64,000 nucleotides of DNA from Bacteroidales bacterium (GTDB lineage: Bacteria > Bacteroidota > Bacteroidia > Bacteroidales > UBA932): NCBI GenBank assembly GCA_017651465.1, contig JAGCCX010000081.1, forward strand, positions 24,547 to 88,546, in the 5' to 3' direction. The position numbers were made by a program, and so were the translations under genes. Position 1 is the first letter of the stretch, and every line of letters starts with the position of its first letter. Positions 50,781 through 59,952 of this stretch are shown here, in pieces. The notes beneath the pieces are model-generated. The model saw only the letters and a program-made list of their open reading frames with translations, did not search any database and was not told the DNA's origin.

Positions 50781-50782
50781 TT

Positions 50783-51769
50783 ATGATCCACACTCATCGA
50801 ATGGAACTTTTCGCCTGCAGGGCTTCCAGGGATTTCGCCTGCAAGGTAATAGAACATCTGAACGAGATCCGCCGCCCGGACGAGCCCCTCGCCCGTTTGG
50901 GAGACCTTCAAGTTACGCCGTTCAGCGACGGGGAATTCCAGCCCTGCTTTGCCGAGAGCGTGCGTGGCGCTACCGTGTTTATCCTGCAGTCCACCTTCCC
51001 GCCGGCAGACAACCTGATGGAGTTGCTCCTCACCGTAGATGCCGCCAAAAGGGCCTCGGCCGACAAGGTGATTGCCGTTATTCCTTATTTCGGATGGGCG
51101 CGCCAGGACCGCAAAGACAAGCCTCGCGTAGCCATCGGAGCCAAACTTGCCGCCAATCTGCTCACCGCTGCGGGCGCCGACCGCATTATGACCTGCGACC
51201 TGCACGCCGACCAGATTCAAGGCTTCTTCGACATTCCCGTGGATCACTTATATGCCAGCAAGGTATTCATCCCTTGCATCCAGTCGCTTAAACTCCAGAA
51301 CCTCTCCATTGCGGCTCCCGATATGGGCGGCGCCAAGAGGGCTAATTCTTACGCCAAGAGCCTCGGCGGAGAGAGGCAGGAGTGCGGCGTAGTCATCTGC
51401 CATAAGACTCGCGAGAGGGCGAATGTGGTTTCCGAAATCAAGGCTATCGGCGACGTTGACGGCAGGGATATCATCATCGTGGACGATATGATCGACACTG
51501 CCGGCACCCTGTGCAAGGCCGCCGACGTGCTGAAGGAAAAAGGCGCCACCAGCGTCCGTTGCTGCGCCACCCACGGCATCCTGTCGGGCAATGCCCTGGA
51601 GCGTATCCACAATTCTTCCCTCGAAGAAGTGTTCATCACCGACACCATTCCTCATCCCGAGCTGGAAGGGGACAGCAAGATACGTGTAGTGTCGATGGCG
51701 CCCGTGTTTGCCAGCATCATCGACAAAGTGTATAACTACGAGCCCATCAGCCCCGGGTTCGTGTATTGA
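50783..51769 (+). CDS. prs: Ribose-phosphate pyrophosphokinase
   Basis: 328 residues. RQDRKDKPRVAIGAKLAANL, CDLHADQIQGFFDIPVDHLY and the PRPP-binding signature IIIVDDMIDTAGTLCKAAD are intact. It makes PRPP for nucleotide, His and Trp synthesis. An alternative start is the in-frame ATG at 50801 (MELFACRASRD), which matches the usual N-terminus slightly better. It follows ysxC by two bases. Confidence 0.95.
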   Translation: MIHTHRMELFACRASRDFACKVIEHLNEIRRPDEPLARLGDLQVTPFSDGEFQPCFAESVRGATVFILQSTFPPADNLMELLLTVDAAKRASADKVIAVIPYFGWARQDRKDKPRVAIGAKLAANLLTAAGADRIMTCDLHADQIQGFFDIPVDHLYASKVFIPCIQSLKLQNLSIAAPDMGGAKRANSYAKSLGGERQECGVVICHKTRERANVVSEIKAIGDVDGRDIIIVDDMIDTAGTLCKAADVLKEKGATSVRCCATHGILSGNALERIHNSSLEEVFITDTIPHPELEGDSKIRVVSMAPVFASIIDKVYNYEPISPGFVY

Positions 51770-51770
51770 T

Positions 51771-52025
51771 ATGGGCGCCACAATCTTAGTTGCGGTGGTC
51801 CTTGTGGGCCTCGGGGTGTTGGGGCTGTGCTTCAACATCATCTTCCGCAAGAAGGACTTCCCGCACTACGATGTGGGCTCCAACGAAGAAATGCGTCGCC
51901 GCGGCATCCGCTGCTATAAAGAAGAGGATGCCGCGCTTTACTCCTCACCTTGCTCCGGAGGCGATTCCGAAGCTTGTAAAGAATGTAAACTGTATGAGTC
52001 TGGTAGCAATCGTAGGACGTCCTAA
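51771..52025 (+). CDS. Small membrane protein with cysteine-rich tail
   Basis: 84 residues from the ATG at 51771, one base after the prs stop. N-terminal TM ([22 protein letters not shown]), basic patch RKKDF, and a C-terminal cluster [16 protein letters not shown] with four cysteines that could bind metal. Small membrane proteins like this are common before der in Bacteroidales; function unknown. Its last codons overlap the der start in another frame. Confidence 0.7.
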   Translation: MGATILVAVVLVGLGVLGLCFNIIFRKKDFPHYDVGSNEEMRRRGIRCYKEEDAALYSSPCSGGDSEACKECKLYESGSNRRTS

Positions 52026-53301
52026 CGTAGGCAAGTCCACCCTTTTCAACCGCCTGGTCGGTGCCAGGCAGGCAATAGTAGATGACACCGCCGGCGTGAC
52101 CCGCGACAGGCATTACGGCCGATGCGAATGGTGCGGCAGGGAGTTTTCGGTAGTCGATACCGGAGGCTATACCAGCAATTCGGACGATGTGTTCGAGTCC
52201 GCCATACGCTCGCAGGTGCAGATTGCCATCGACGAGGCCGACGTGGTGCTCTTTATGGTGGAGGCGGCCACGGGCATCACCGACTACGACGCCGAGATTG
52301 CCGACCTTCTGCGCCGCTCGCGCAAGAGCGTGGTGCTGTGCGTGAACAAGGTCGATTCGGGCGCCAAGATGTTCGATGCCTACCAGTTCTACTCCCTGGG
52401 CCTGGGGGAGATTTACAGCATTTCGGCCGCCAACGGCTCCGGCACCGGCGACCTGCTTGACGCGGTAGTGGCCGCCCTCCCCGAGGAGAGCGACCAGGCC
52501 GATCCTTACGAGGGTCTGCCCCGTATCACCATAGTGGGTAAGCCCAATGTGGGCAAATCGTCGCTCACCAACGCCCTGCTCGGGGTTGAGCGCAATATCG
52601 TTACGCCCGTCGCCGGAACCACTCGCGACAGCATCGAGTCGCACTACAATAAATTCGGATATGAATTTATGCTGGTCGACACCGCCGGCATACGCCGCAA
52701 GGCCAAGGTCAACGAAGACCTTGAATTCTATTCGGTTATGCGCTCCATCCGTGCCATAGAGCACTCGGACGTGTGCATTATGATGATAGATGCAACCACG
52801 GGTATGGAGTCGCAGGATATGAACATTTTCTCGCTCATACAGCGTAACCGCAAGGGTTGCGTGCTGGTGGTGAACAAGTGGGACCTCTTTATCAAGGATT
52901 CCAATACGCTCAAGGAGTACACCGTGGCTTTGAAGAGCCGCCTGGCCCCCTTCGACGACGTGCCCATCATCTTTACTTCCGTGCTCAAGATGCAGCGTAT
53001 CCAGGACGTATTGAGCGCCGCCGCCGAGGTGTACGCCAACTATTCACAAAAGATTCCCACCGCCCGCCTGAACGAGGTGATGCTCCCGCTGATAGAGCAG
53101 ACCCCGCCTCCTGCGTGGAAGGGTAAATACGTAAAAATCAAATACGTAACCCAGCTGCCTACCAAGTTCCCGGCCTTTGCGTTCTTCTGTAATCTGCCCC
53201 AGTACATCAAGGATCCGTATAAGCGCTTCCTCGAGAATAAGTTGCGTGAGAACTTCCCCCTGAGCGGCTGCCCGGTGCAGATTTACACCCGTCAGAAATA
53301 A
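51994..53301 (+). CDS. der: GTPase Der (EngA), two G domains
   Basis: 435 residues from the ATG at 51994 ([15 protein letters not shown]); upstream in-frame codons are inside the membrane-protein gene and are ignored. G domain 1 with [19 protein letters not shown] domain 2 with [26 protein letters not shown]-terminal KH-like domain. It acts in 50S ribosome assembly. The next gene begins directly after the stop. Confidence 0.97.
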   Translation: MSLVAIVGRPNVGKSTLFNRLVGARQAIVDDTAGVTRDRHYGRCEWCGREFSVVDTGGYTSNSDDVFESAIRSQVQIAIDEADVVLFMVEAATGITDYDAEIADLLRRSRKSVVLCVNKVDSGAKMFDAYQFYSLGLGEIYSISAANGSGTGDLLDAVVAALPEESDQADPYEGLPRITIVGKPNVGKSSLTNALLGVERNIVTPVAGTTRDSIESHYNKFGYEFMLVDTAGIRRKAKVNEDLEFYSVMRSIRAIEHSDVCIMMIDATTGMESQDMNIFSLIQRNRKGCVLVVNKWDLFIKDSNTLKEYTVALKSRLAPFDDVPIIFTSVLKMQRIQDVLSAAAEVYANYSQKIPTARLNEVMLPLIEQTPPPAWKGKYVKIKYVTQLPTKFPAFAFFCNLPQYIKDPYKRFLENKLRENFPLSGCPVQIYTRQK

Positions 53302-54156
53302 ATGGACTCCGCGCGCCCCATCGATTCCCCCGGGAAGATGAGCGAGGTGGTGCGCCGCTTCGGAGTGATTCCGTTTTTCAAAGGAGCGGTGAGCGGTTGG
53401 TCCATCGAGGAGCTGACCGCCCCCGGCTGCTGGTTCGACGACGGTCCCGACAGCGTGATCCTGGGTCCGTGGGATTGGAAAATCGATGTGGTCCGGGAAG
53501 GGGATATTGCCTACGGGAAGTTTCTTGGCGGCAAGGCGGCATTTGCTACCGTGCGGTGGTATCGGGAGCTGATGAACTGGCGCCGGAGCCTGCCGCGTTT
53601 CCGTATGGCTCTGGGTGAACCGTACAAGGCTGTCAGCAGCTCGGACAAGCTGTTCAAATACCTGTCAGGCCCGGTTCTGGACATCATCCGCCGCGAGGGT
53701 GCGGTGGAGACCGGGCGGCTGCGATTGCTTTGTGCCGAGGCTGTGACGCCGTCGGTGGTGCGGGCTCTCGGGGCTCGTTACAAGGCCCTGCTTACGCCTT
53801 CGGTCAAGAAGAATGTGATGGACAGTATAGTGCAGTTCCTGCAGTCGGGTACCTGGATAGTGACGGGAGATTTCGAGCGGGTGTACCGTGGCCCGGACCT
53901 GCATTACAATGGCTGGCAGAGGGCCTCCAACACCACTCCCGACGGGTTGTTTGCTTCGTTTGAAAGTGAAGGCGGTGACCAGCCTTTCTGGGTACGTGCA
54001 ATCGAAGGCGGCGGCCCGGGCGAAGGGTCCGGCCTGGGCGAAGGGTCAGGCCTATCTGTCCCCCGTACCCCCTTGGAGTCCCGCGCCCTTCTCATCTCGC
54101 ACGTTCAGGAGTTTTTCCCCTCCGCCCCTCTCAAGACCCTCGAGAAGCTGTTCTGA
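53302..54156 (+). CDS. AlkZ-related winged-helix-type protein
   Basis: 284 residues starting at the base after the der stop. Pattern VVRRFGVIPFFKGAVSGWSI, then GPWDWKIDVVREGDIAYGKF and helical wHTH-like parts (LLCAEAVTPSVVRALGARYK). It is like the short AlkZ-related proteins of Bacteroidetes, relatives of AlkZ/YcaQ DNA glycosylases; whether it cuts DNA lesions is unknown. A low-complexity Gly/Glu/Ser stretch near residue 238 (PGEGSGLGEGSG) sits just before the C-terminus. Confidence 0.65.
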   Translation: MDSARPIDSPGKMSEVVRRFGVIPFFKGAVSGWSIEELTAPGCWFDDGPDSVILGPWDWKIDVVREGDIAYGKFLGGKAAFATVRWYRELMNWRRSLPRFRMALGEPYKAVSSSDKLFKYLSGPVLDIIRREGAVETGRLRLLCAEAVTPSVVRALGARYKALLTPSVKKNVMDSIVQFLQSGTWIVTGDFERVYRGPDLHYNGWQRASNTTPDGLFASFESEGGDQPFWVRAIEGGGPGEGSGLGEGSGLSVPRTPLESRALLISHVQEFFPSAPLKTLEKLF

Positions 54157-54175
54157 CAGCCAGGTGGCGCCGGCA

Positions 54176-54790
54176 GCGGGCTGTTTCTCCGCCCTCGGGC
54201 AGGCGGCCCTCGCCCTCCCACCGCTGCGCGGCGGGCCCCTCCCTCTACAAGCGAGGGTGCTTACGGCTCCAAAACAGCTCCGCCGCCGGCCCGCTCCTCT
54301 CCCGCGAGCAAAACCAGCTTTCCTGCACACTGCCCTTACGTTGTTATGTCGGAGGTGTCCCGTCGGCTGGCAGGGTCTCCGACGTTTTAGGCGGTTTTCG
54401 TCGGAGGTGTCCCTGTGGCTAGCGGGGTCACAGACGTTGGGCCGGCGGCGGGCTGCCTCTCCGCTGGTTTTTACTGCCGGCGGAGGACTGTTTATCCGCC
54501 GGTTTTCGCTGCTGGCGGCGGGCTGTTTCTCCGCCCTCGGGCCTGGCGGCCCTCGCCCTCCCACCGCTGCGCGGCGGGCCCCTCCCTCTACAAGCGAGGG
54601 TGCTTACGGCTCCGGAACAGCTCCGCCGCCGGCCCGCTCCTCTCCCGTGTGCAAAACCGGTCTTCCTGCGCACGGCTCCGTCCCGTTGCCACCTCCCGTG
54701 AGCAAAACCGATCTTCCTGACCCAGTACCGAAACAGCTCCGTCGTCGGCTCGCTCCTCTCACGCGAGCAAAAACCTGTCTTCCTACCTCA
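54176..54790. repeat. GC-rich duplicated repeat region
   Basis: 54176-54330 and 54518-54673 are near-identical copies of about 155 bases (each starting GCGGGCTGTTTCTCCGCCCT). A shorter unit (AACAGCTCCGCCGCCGGC...GCTCCTCTC...GCAAAA) is repeated within them and again near 54731 and 54796. GTCGGAGGTGTCCC occurs twice between the copies. The region 54157-55079 has no plausible gene; open frames come from GC-rich repetition. It lies just upstream of the RAYT transposase gene. Confidence 0.85.
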
Positions 54791-55067
54791 ATACCGAAAC
54801 AGCCCCGCCGCCGGCTCACTGCATTGCCTGGTGGCTTTTTGCTTCCATAAAGCTTAACTTTTTAGTAAACTTTTTTGGACGATACACCCACTGCTGTAGC
54901 TAGGGCAAAACTAACTACTTAATAGTCAGCAATTTGTATGTATCAGAGCGGTGTTATTTGAGGTACCCTGAAACACGTAATAAACAGATTTTTAGCTAGA
55001 TAACTTTGCGCTGCTTAGTGTCGTCCTTTTTTCAAGATGTGCCGTTGTTATTCAACTGGATGTTTTT

Positions 55068-55075
55068 TACCTTTG
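55068..55075 (+). promoter_or_regulatory. -7 box of the RAYT gene
   Basis: TACCTTTG, with TTG 20 bases upstream (55045-55047); four bases before the ATG at 55080, so leaderless. Confidence 0.65.
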
Positions 55076-55079
55076 CTGT

Positions 55080-56072
55080 ATGACTATGAAAGACTCTTCC
55101 AGGCCATTTGTGCCGGGCATTATCAACCATTGTTACCAAAACACAATCAATGGTGCGCTGCTTTTCTATTCTGTCAGCGACTTTCTTGTTATGTTCACGC
55201 TTATTTGTGTTGCGGCTAAGCGGTATGATGTAAAGGTCTTGGCTCTCTGTTTTATGCCCGATCATATTCACGGTTCTTATGTTTCAGTCTCCAAAAGGAA
55301 ACTGTCGGCTTTTGTGGGATACTATTCGTCCGAATATGTAAAGATGTTCAACGACTATTACGGACGTAGCGGCCCGTTGTTTAACAGGCCTTTCGGAAGC
55401 GTCCCCAAAATTGGAGATAAAAAAGGTAGGACCAATCTGATTTATGTTGATAATAATCCAGTGGAACGCCGCCTTACCAATGATGCTGTGTTGTACAGGT
55501 GGAATTTCCTTGCTTACGGACAATCAAAGCATCCTTTTTCCGAACCTATCAAGCGCCGCACAGCGTCAACGATGCTGAAGAAAGCTATGGCAATTGTTGA
55601 TTTACAATCCTCTCGCGGGCATCCGTTAACCTTTGCGCTGCTGGGTAAGTGGTTCTCGCGCTTGAGTAAAAAAGAATCTTTGCAGTTGGTCGATTATATT
55701 ATAACCACCTATTCTGTAATTGATTATGATGCGGCAGTCAGATTCTTCGGAGGTTTTGACAATATGTTGCTTGCAATACGTTCTACAACCGGCAGCGAGT
55801 ATGATCTGAATGAGCCTTTCGAAGGGAGGAATGACAGTTACTATGCCTCGATGAGTGCCTGGCTGCTGAAGACCGGGCGCTTTAAAGACGTGCATAAGGT
55901 AATAACCCTGCCTCTGGATGAAAAGCTAAATCTTTTCAAGGAATTACTGTATGTGTCAAACGCTACGCCGGGCCAGGTTGCTAAGTACTTGCATCTTCCG
56001 CCGCCAAAAAAGGGGACCAAATATGCTGTTGGCCAAAACCACGCTCAAAAGCGAGCAATCTTAAGTGGTTGA
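55080..56072 (+). CDS. IS200-like/REP-associated tyrosine transposase (RAYT)
   Basis: 330 residues. The Y1 transposase HUH motif is HIH at 62-64 within CFMPDHIHGSYVSV, followed by candidate catalytic Tyr in VGYYSSEYVKMFNDYYGRSG. The C-terminal half is an extension beyond the Y1 domain, typical of RAYTs rather than IS200 proper. No terminal inverted repeats or TnpB are seen. Direct repeats GAGGTACCCTGA occur at about 54960 and 56110, flanking the gene. Domesticated RAYTs mobilise short palindromic REP sequences. Confidence 0.82.
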   Translation: MTMKDSSRPFVPGIINHCYQNTINGALLFYSVSDFLVMFTLICVAAKRYDVKVLALCFMPDHIHGSYVSVSKRKLSAFVGYYSSEYVKMFNDYYGRSGPLFNRPFGSVPKIGDKKGRTNLIYVDNNPVERRLTNDAVLYRWNFLAYGQSKHPFSEPIKRRTASTMLKKAMAIVDLQSSRGHPLTFALLGKWFSRLSKKESLQLVDYIITTYSVIDYDAAVRFFGGFDNMLLAIRSTTGSEYDLNEPFEGRNDSYYASMSAWLLKTGRFKDVHKVITLPLDEKLNLFKELLYVSNATPGQVAKYLHLPPPKKGTKYAVGQNHAQKRAILSG

Positions 56073-56160
56073 TTCATAGTGGGTTGGTTGTTTTAGGGCG
56101 CATTGAATAGAGGTACCCTGATATGGCTAAATCGCTGATAATTAGCAAGATAGTTTTGCG

Positions 56161-56427
56161 GCGGCTGGAGCAGAATCGAGCAGAACCGGTCGGAATCGGG
56201 CGGTGGCTGTAACAGAATCGGTCGGAATCGGGCGGCGGCTAGGGCAGAATCGAGCAGAATCGGTCGGAATCGGGCGGCGGCTGGCGCAGAATCGAGCAGA
56301 ATCGGTCGGAATTGGGTGGAGGCTGGAGCAGAATCGAGCAGAATCGGTCGGAATCGGGCGGCGGCTGGAGTGGAATCGAGCAGAATCGAGCAGAATCGGT
56401 CGGCGGCTGGAGCGGAATCGGGCACGT
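56161..56427. repeat. 42-bp minisatellite
   Basis: Units of 42 bases (GCGGCTGGAGCAGAATCGAG...GGTCGGAATCGGGCG) start at 56161, 56235, 56277, 56319 and 56361; one unit at 56203 is shortened to 32. A shorter internal word (AGAATCG) also repeats. 42 is a multiple of three, so frames stay open on both strands, but no gene is supported. It lies between the RAYT and xseA genes. Confidence 0.92.
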
Positions 56428-56461
56428 TTAAGAAGCAGTGGTAAGTAATCGAAAAAAATAC

Positions 56462-56469
56462 TATATTTG
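56462..56469 (+). promoter_or_regulatory. -7 box of xseA
   Basis: TATATTTG, five bases before the xseA ATG at 56475. Confidence 0.65.
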
Positions 56470-56474
56470 TAAGT

Positions 56475-57695
56475 ATGTCAGATCGGGACTATTTGGAGCT
56501 GCTTGAGCTGCAGCAGATTATTCAGGAAGGGGTTGAGGAGGCCGTCCCGGGGCCGGTACGTGTGAGGGCGGAGATAGCCTCGCTGCAGCACAAAGCCAAC
56601 GGCCATTGTTACCTGGAGCTTTGCCAGAGCGGCCTGGGCGCTCCGGTGGCCAAGGCAAGGGCCGTTATCTGGCGTTCCCGTTTTGATGTTCTGTCTGCCC
56701 GATTCATCGAGGCTTCCGGCAGCGCCCTCTCTCCCGGTATGGCTCTGGTGTTCGAGGTGAGGGTCAATTATAGCGAGCTGTACGGCCTGACCCTGGTCAT
56801 CGAAGACGTCGATGTGGAGCATACTTTAGGCGAGGCCGAACTGCGCCGCCGCCAGACCATAGAGCGCCTCGAAAAAGAAGGCCTTGCCGATCTGCAAAAA
56901 GAACTCGCCCTGCCCGATGTGCCGTATTTTCTGGCCGTAATATCCGCCGCCGATGCAGCCGGGTACGGTGACTTCCGCGCACATCTGCTGAATAACGAAT
57001 GGGGCTTTGCCTTCAACCCGGTATTGTTCCCCGCTACAATGCAGGGCGACGGTGCTCCGGGCTCGATAATAAGCGCCCTCGGCGACATTGAGGCCCTTCC
57101 CGAGGCCCCCGATGCCGTGCTCATACTGCGCGGTGGCGGCTCCACCCTTGACCTTGCCTGCTTTGACGATTATGACCTCTGCGCTGCCATTGCCCGCTTG
57201 CCCATTCCGGTCTTTACCGCAATTGGGCACGACCGTGACAACCACGTGGCCGATATGGTGGCCTGCGAGGCAGTCAAGACTCCCACCGCCCTGGCCGACC
57301 TGTTCGTCGATGCCGTTGCAAGGGAAGACGAACGCATAGGAGACCTTTCGCACAGGCTCCGTATGGGGTTGCTCTCGGCGGTGAGCAAAGCCGAGGCCGG
57401 ACTTGACCGGTCCCTGCGCCGTGTGGCCCTGTCGCTCTCCGCCAAGGTCTCGGCCGCCGAGCGTGCTCTCTCGGCCATCGAAGCACGGGTCGCCTCTGCC
57501 AATCCCCGCAAGATCCTGGAGCGCGGCTACACCCTGGTTTCCGACTCCTCGGGCCGCCTGGTCAAGAACTCCGCCGCCGTCAGCACCGGCGACAAAATAG
57601 ACATACATTTTCCCGACGGCACAATAAACTGTACAGTAAATGGAAAGGCGCTTCCGGCCCCTGCTCCGGGGACCGTGCCACCCTCGGCGCCGTAA
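56475..57695 (+). CDS. xseA: Exodeoxyribonuclease VII large subunit
   Basis: 406 residues. N-terminal OB domain (VRVRAEIASLQHKANGHCYL), then the catalytic domain with ILRGGGSTLDLACFDDYDL, TAIGHDRDNHVADMVACEAV and KTPTALADLF, and a coiled-coil C-terminus. The enzyme degrades single-stranded DNA in both directions together with XseB. The leader is very short (promoter box five bases before the ATG). The 3' end overlaps a perfect inverted repeat. Confidence 0.95.
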   Translation: MSDRDYLELLELQQIIQEGVEEAVPGPVRVRAEIASLQHKANGHCYLELCQSGLGAPVAKARAVIWRSRFDVLSARFIEASGSALSPGMALVFEVRVNYSELYGLTLVIEDVDVEHTLGEAELRRRQTIERLEKEGLADLQKELALPDVPYFLAVISAADAAGYGDFRAHLLNNEWGFAFNPVLFPATMQGDGAPGSIISALGDIEALPEAPDAVLILRGGGSTLDLACFDDYDLCAAIARLPIPVFTAIGHDRDNHVADMVACEAVKTPTALADLFVDAVAREDERIGDLSHRLRMGLLSAVSKAEAGLDRSLRRVALSLSAKVSAAERALSAIEARVASANPRKILERGYTLVSDSSGRLVKNSAAVSTGDKIDIHFPDGTINCTVNGKALPAPAPGTVPPSAP

Positions 57696-57757
57696 GAGGG
57701 AGGTGCCCGGTTCCGGGAATGGCCGCGCAGCGGCGTCCCCGGAGCAGGGGCCGGAAG
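57651..57757. repeat. 22-bp perfect inverted repeat at the xseA-xseB junction
   Basis: The arm at 57651-57672 begins CTTCCGGCCCCTGCTCC; the arm at 57736-57757 is its exact complement. The 63-base loop contains the xseA stop. It would form a very stable RNA hairpin between xseA and xseB. Confidence 0.85.
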
Positions 57758-57774
57758 TGCCGGAAACGAATTAT

Positions 57775-57957
57775 ATGGAAAAGTTTGACTTCTCCGCGGC
57801 AATGGCCGAACTCGAGGCCATAGCGGCAAAAGTGGAAGACCCGCAGACGGGCCTTGCCGACATAGACAAATACATAGCCCGCTCCGAGGAACTCATCAGC
57901 GGGTGCCGGGAGTACCTGCGTACATCCCGCGAAAAAGTAGAAAACCTGGGCAAATGA
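57775..57957 (+). CDS. xseB: Exodeoxyribonuclease VII small subunit
   Basis: 60 residues from the ATG at 57775, typical length. MEKFDFSAAMAELEAIAAKV and the helical LADIDKYIARSEELISGCRE match XseB. Longer in-frame readings would run through the hairpin and are rejected. The stop overlaps the glgB start (ATGA). Confidence 0.9.
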   Translation: MEKFDFSAAMAELEAIAAKVEDPQTGLADIDKYIARSEELISGCREYLRTSREKVENLGK

Positions 57958-59948
57958 AAAAGATATATCAAACCGACCCCTGGCTGGAGCCTTACGCCAA
58001 AGCCATTGACGACCGCCACAAGCGCATACTGGCCGAAAAGCAAAAGCTCGCCGGCGACGGCCCCCTGGGCGATGCCGCCAACAATCATCTCTACTACGGC
58101 CTGCATCATCTCAAAGACGGCTGGGTGATACGTGAATGGGCACCCAACGCCAGCAGGATTTACCTGATAGGTGACTTCAACAACTGGAAACGCACTCCCG
58201 ATTATGCCCTGCAACCCGTGGGCTCCGGCAACTGGGAGCTACGCCTCGGGGAGCTTTTCCTCAGCCACGGCTGCCTGTACAAACTCTGGATAGAGTGGCC
58301 CGGCGGAGGCGGTGAACGCATACCCGCCTACGCCACGCGCGTGGTTCAAGACCCCGACACCAAGGTGTTCTGCGCGCAGGTCTGGGACCCCGTTCCCTAC
58401 AAGTGGAAGCACCGCACTCCCGGCAAGCGTCCCCATCCTCTCATTTACGAATGCCACATAGGTATGAGCGGAGAGAAAGAAGGCGTATCCACCTTCGAGG
58501 AATTCCGCACCGATGTGCTTCCCCGCGTCAAGCGCCTGGGCTACGACACCCTTCAGATAATGGCCCTTCAGGAGCATCCGTACTACGGATCGTTCGGCTA
58601 TCAGGTGTCGAGTTTCTTTGCCCTGAGCTCCCGTTTCGGAACCCCCGAGGAGTTCAAGCGTCTGGTGGATGAAGCCCACGCTGCAGGAATCGCGGTCATT
58701 ATGGACATAGTTCATTCGCACGCCGTGGGCAACGAGGCCGAAGGCCTTGGCAAGCTGGACGGAGACGAATCGCTTTACTTCTACAAGGGCGACGCCGGCC
58801 ATCATACCGCCTGGGGCACAAGATGCTTCGACTACGGCAAAGACGAGGTAAAATACTTCCTGCTGTCGAACTGCAAATACTGGATGCAGGAGTACCATCT
58901 GGACGGATTCCGCTTTGACGGAGTCACCAGTATGCTGTACTGGAACCACGGCCTCGGAGCCGATTTCGGCGACTACGCCCTGTATTTCAACGAGGGAGTG
59001 GACGAGAACGCGGTGTGCTATCTGGGCCTTGCCAATATGCTCATCCACGAACTCAATCCCAAGGCCCTTACCATTGCGGAAGATGTGTCCGGTATGGCCG
59101 GGCTTGCGGCTCCTTTCAATGCGGGCGGCGTGGGCTTCGATTTCCGTATGGCTATGGGCATAGCGGACCACTGGATCAAGTGGATCAAGGAGCTCTCCGA
59201 CGAGCAGTGGAGTATGGGCGGTATATGGTGGGAGCTCACCAACAAACGCGCCGACGAAAAGACCGTCAGCTACGCCGAGTGCCACGACCAGGCCCTGGTG
59301 GGCGACAAGACCATAATCTTCCGCCTCATCGACAAAGAAATGTACTTCAGTATGCGCAAAGACCAGCCCAATCCCATTGTGGACAGGGGAGTGGCCCTGC
59401 ACAAGCTGATCCGCCTTGCCACCGCGGCCACCTGCGGCGGAGGCTATCTTACATTTATGGGGAATGAATTCGGACATCCCGAATGGATTGACTTCCCGCG
59501 CGAGGGGAACGGCTGGTCGTACAAGCACGCCAGGCGCCAGTGGTCGATCGCCGATGATCCCGAACTCCGTTTCCACGGCCTGGAGGAATTTGACGAGGCG
59601 ATGATACATTTCCTCAAGAAAGAAAAGCTGCTTTCGGCCACCCCCGAACTGCTGACCGCCGACGAGGAAAAGAAAATATTGATTTTCCGTCGGGAAAACT
59701 GTATCTTTGCGCTGAATTTCAATCCACAAGGCTCTTTCCAGGATTACGGATTTGCAGCCCCTGCGGGTGAATACGAAATGGCCTTCAGCTCCGACGACCC
59801 GCGTTTCGGCGGATTCGGCCGGCTCGAAGGTCCCCAGAAACACGTGTCGGTGGCCGGGCGCTGCCCCAACGGCAACCAGGCATACGACCATACCCTTTAT
59901 CTGTACCTGCCCAGCAGGTGCGCCATAGTATTGAAAAAGATTGTTTGA
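57954..59948 (+). CDS. glgB: 1,4-alpha-glucan branching enzyme (GH13, eukaryote-like)
   Basis: 664 residues from the ATG at 57954. N-terminal CBM48-like part (VIREWAPNASRIYLIGDFNN), then the GH13 barrel with DGFRFDGVTS (nucleophile Asp322), the acid in TIAEDVSGM and ECHDQALVGD. The WNHGLGADFGDY loop resembles eukaryotic branching enzymes (GH13_8). It introduces alpha-1,6 branches in glycogen. First of a glycogen operon, overlapping xseB. Confidence 0.95.
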   Translation: MKKIYQTDPWLEPYAKAIDDRHKRILAEKQKLAGDGPLGDAANNHLYYGLHHLKDGWVIREWAPNASRIYLIGDFNNWKRTPDYALQPVGSGNWELRLGELFLSHGCLYKLWIEWPGGGGERIPAYATRVVQDPDTKVFCAQVWDPVPYKWKHRTPGKRPHPLIYECHIGMSGEKEGVSTFEEFRTDVLPRVKRLGYDTLQIMALQEHPYYGSFGYQVSSFFALSSRFGTPEEFKRLVDEAHAAGIAVIMDIVHSHAVGNEAEGLGKLDGDESLYFYKGDAGHHTAWGTRCFDYGKDEVKYFLLSNCKYWMQEYHLDGFRFDGVTSMLYWNHGLGADFGDYALYFNEGVDENAVCYLGLANMLIHELNPKALTIAEDVSGMAGLAAPFNAGGVGFDFRMAMGIADHWIKWIKELSDEQWSMGGIWWELTNKRADEKTVSYAECHDQALVGDKTIIFRLIDKEMYFSMRKDQPNPIVDRGVALHKLIRLATAATCGGGYLTFMGNEFGHPEWIDFPREGNGWSYKHARRQWSIADDPELRFHGLEEFDEAMIHFLKKEKLLSATPELLTADEEKKILIFRRENCIFALNFNPQGSFQDYGFAAPAGEYEMAFSSDDPRFGGFGRLEGPQKHVSVAGRCPNGNQAYDHTLYLYLPSRCAIVLKKIV

Positions 59949-59952
59949 TGAT

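Noticed and set aside
53888-54850. 320-codon open frame over the GC-rich repeats
   Set aside because: It overlaps the AlkZ-related gene in another frame and is made of duplicated GC-rich DNA with Pro/Arg/Ser-rich translation.
56161-56427. Protein-coding gene over the 42-bp repeats
   Set aside because: Frames are open on both strands by unit length alone, and one unit is shortened by ten bases, breaking the frame.
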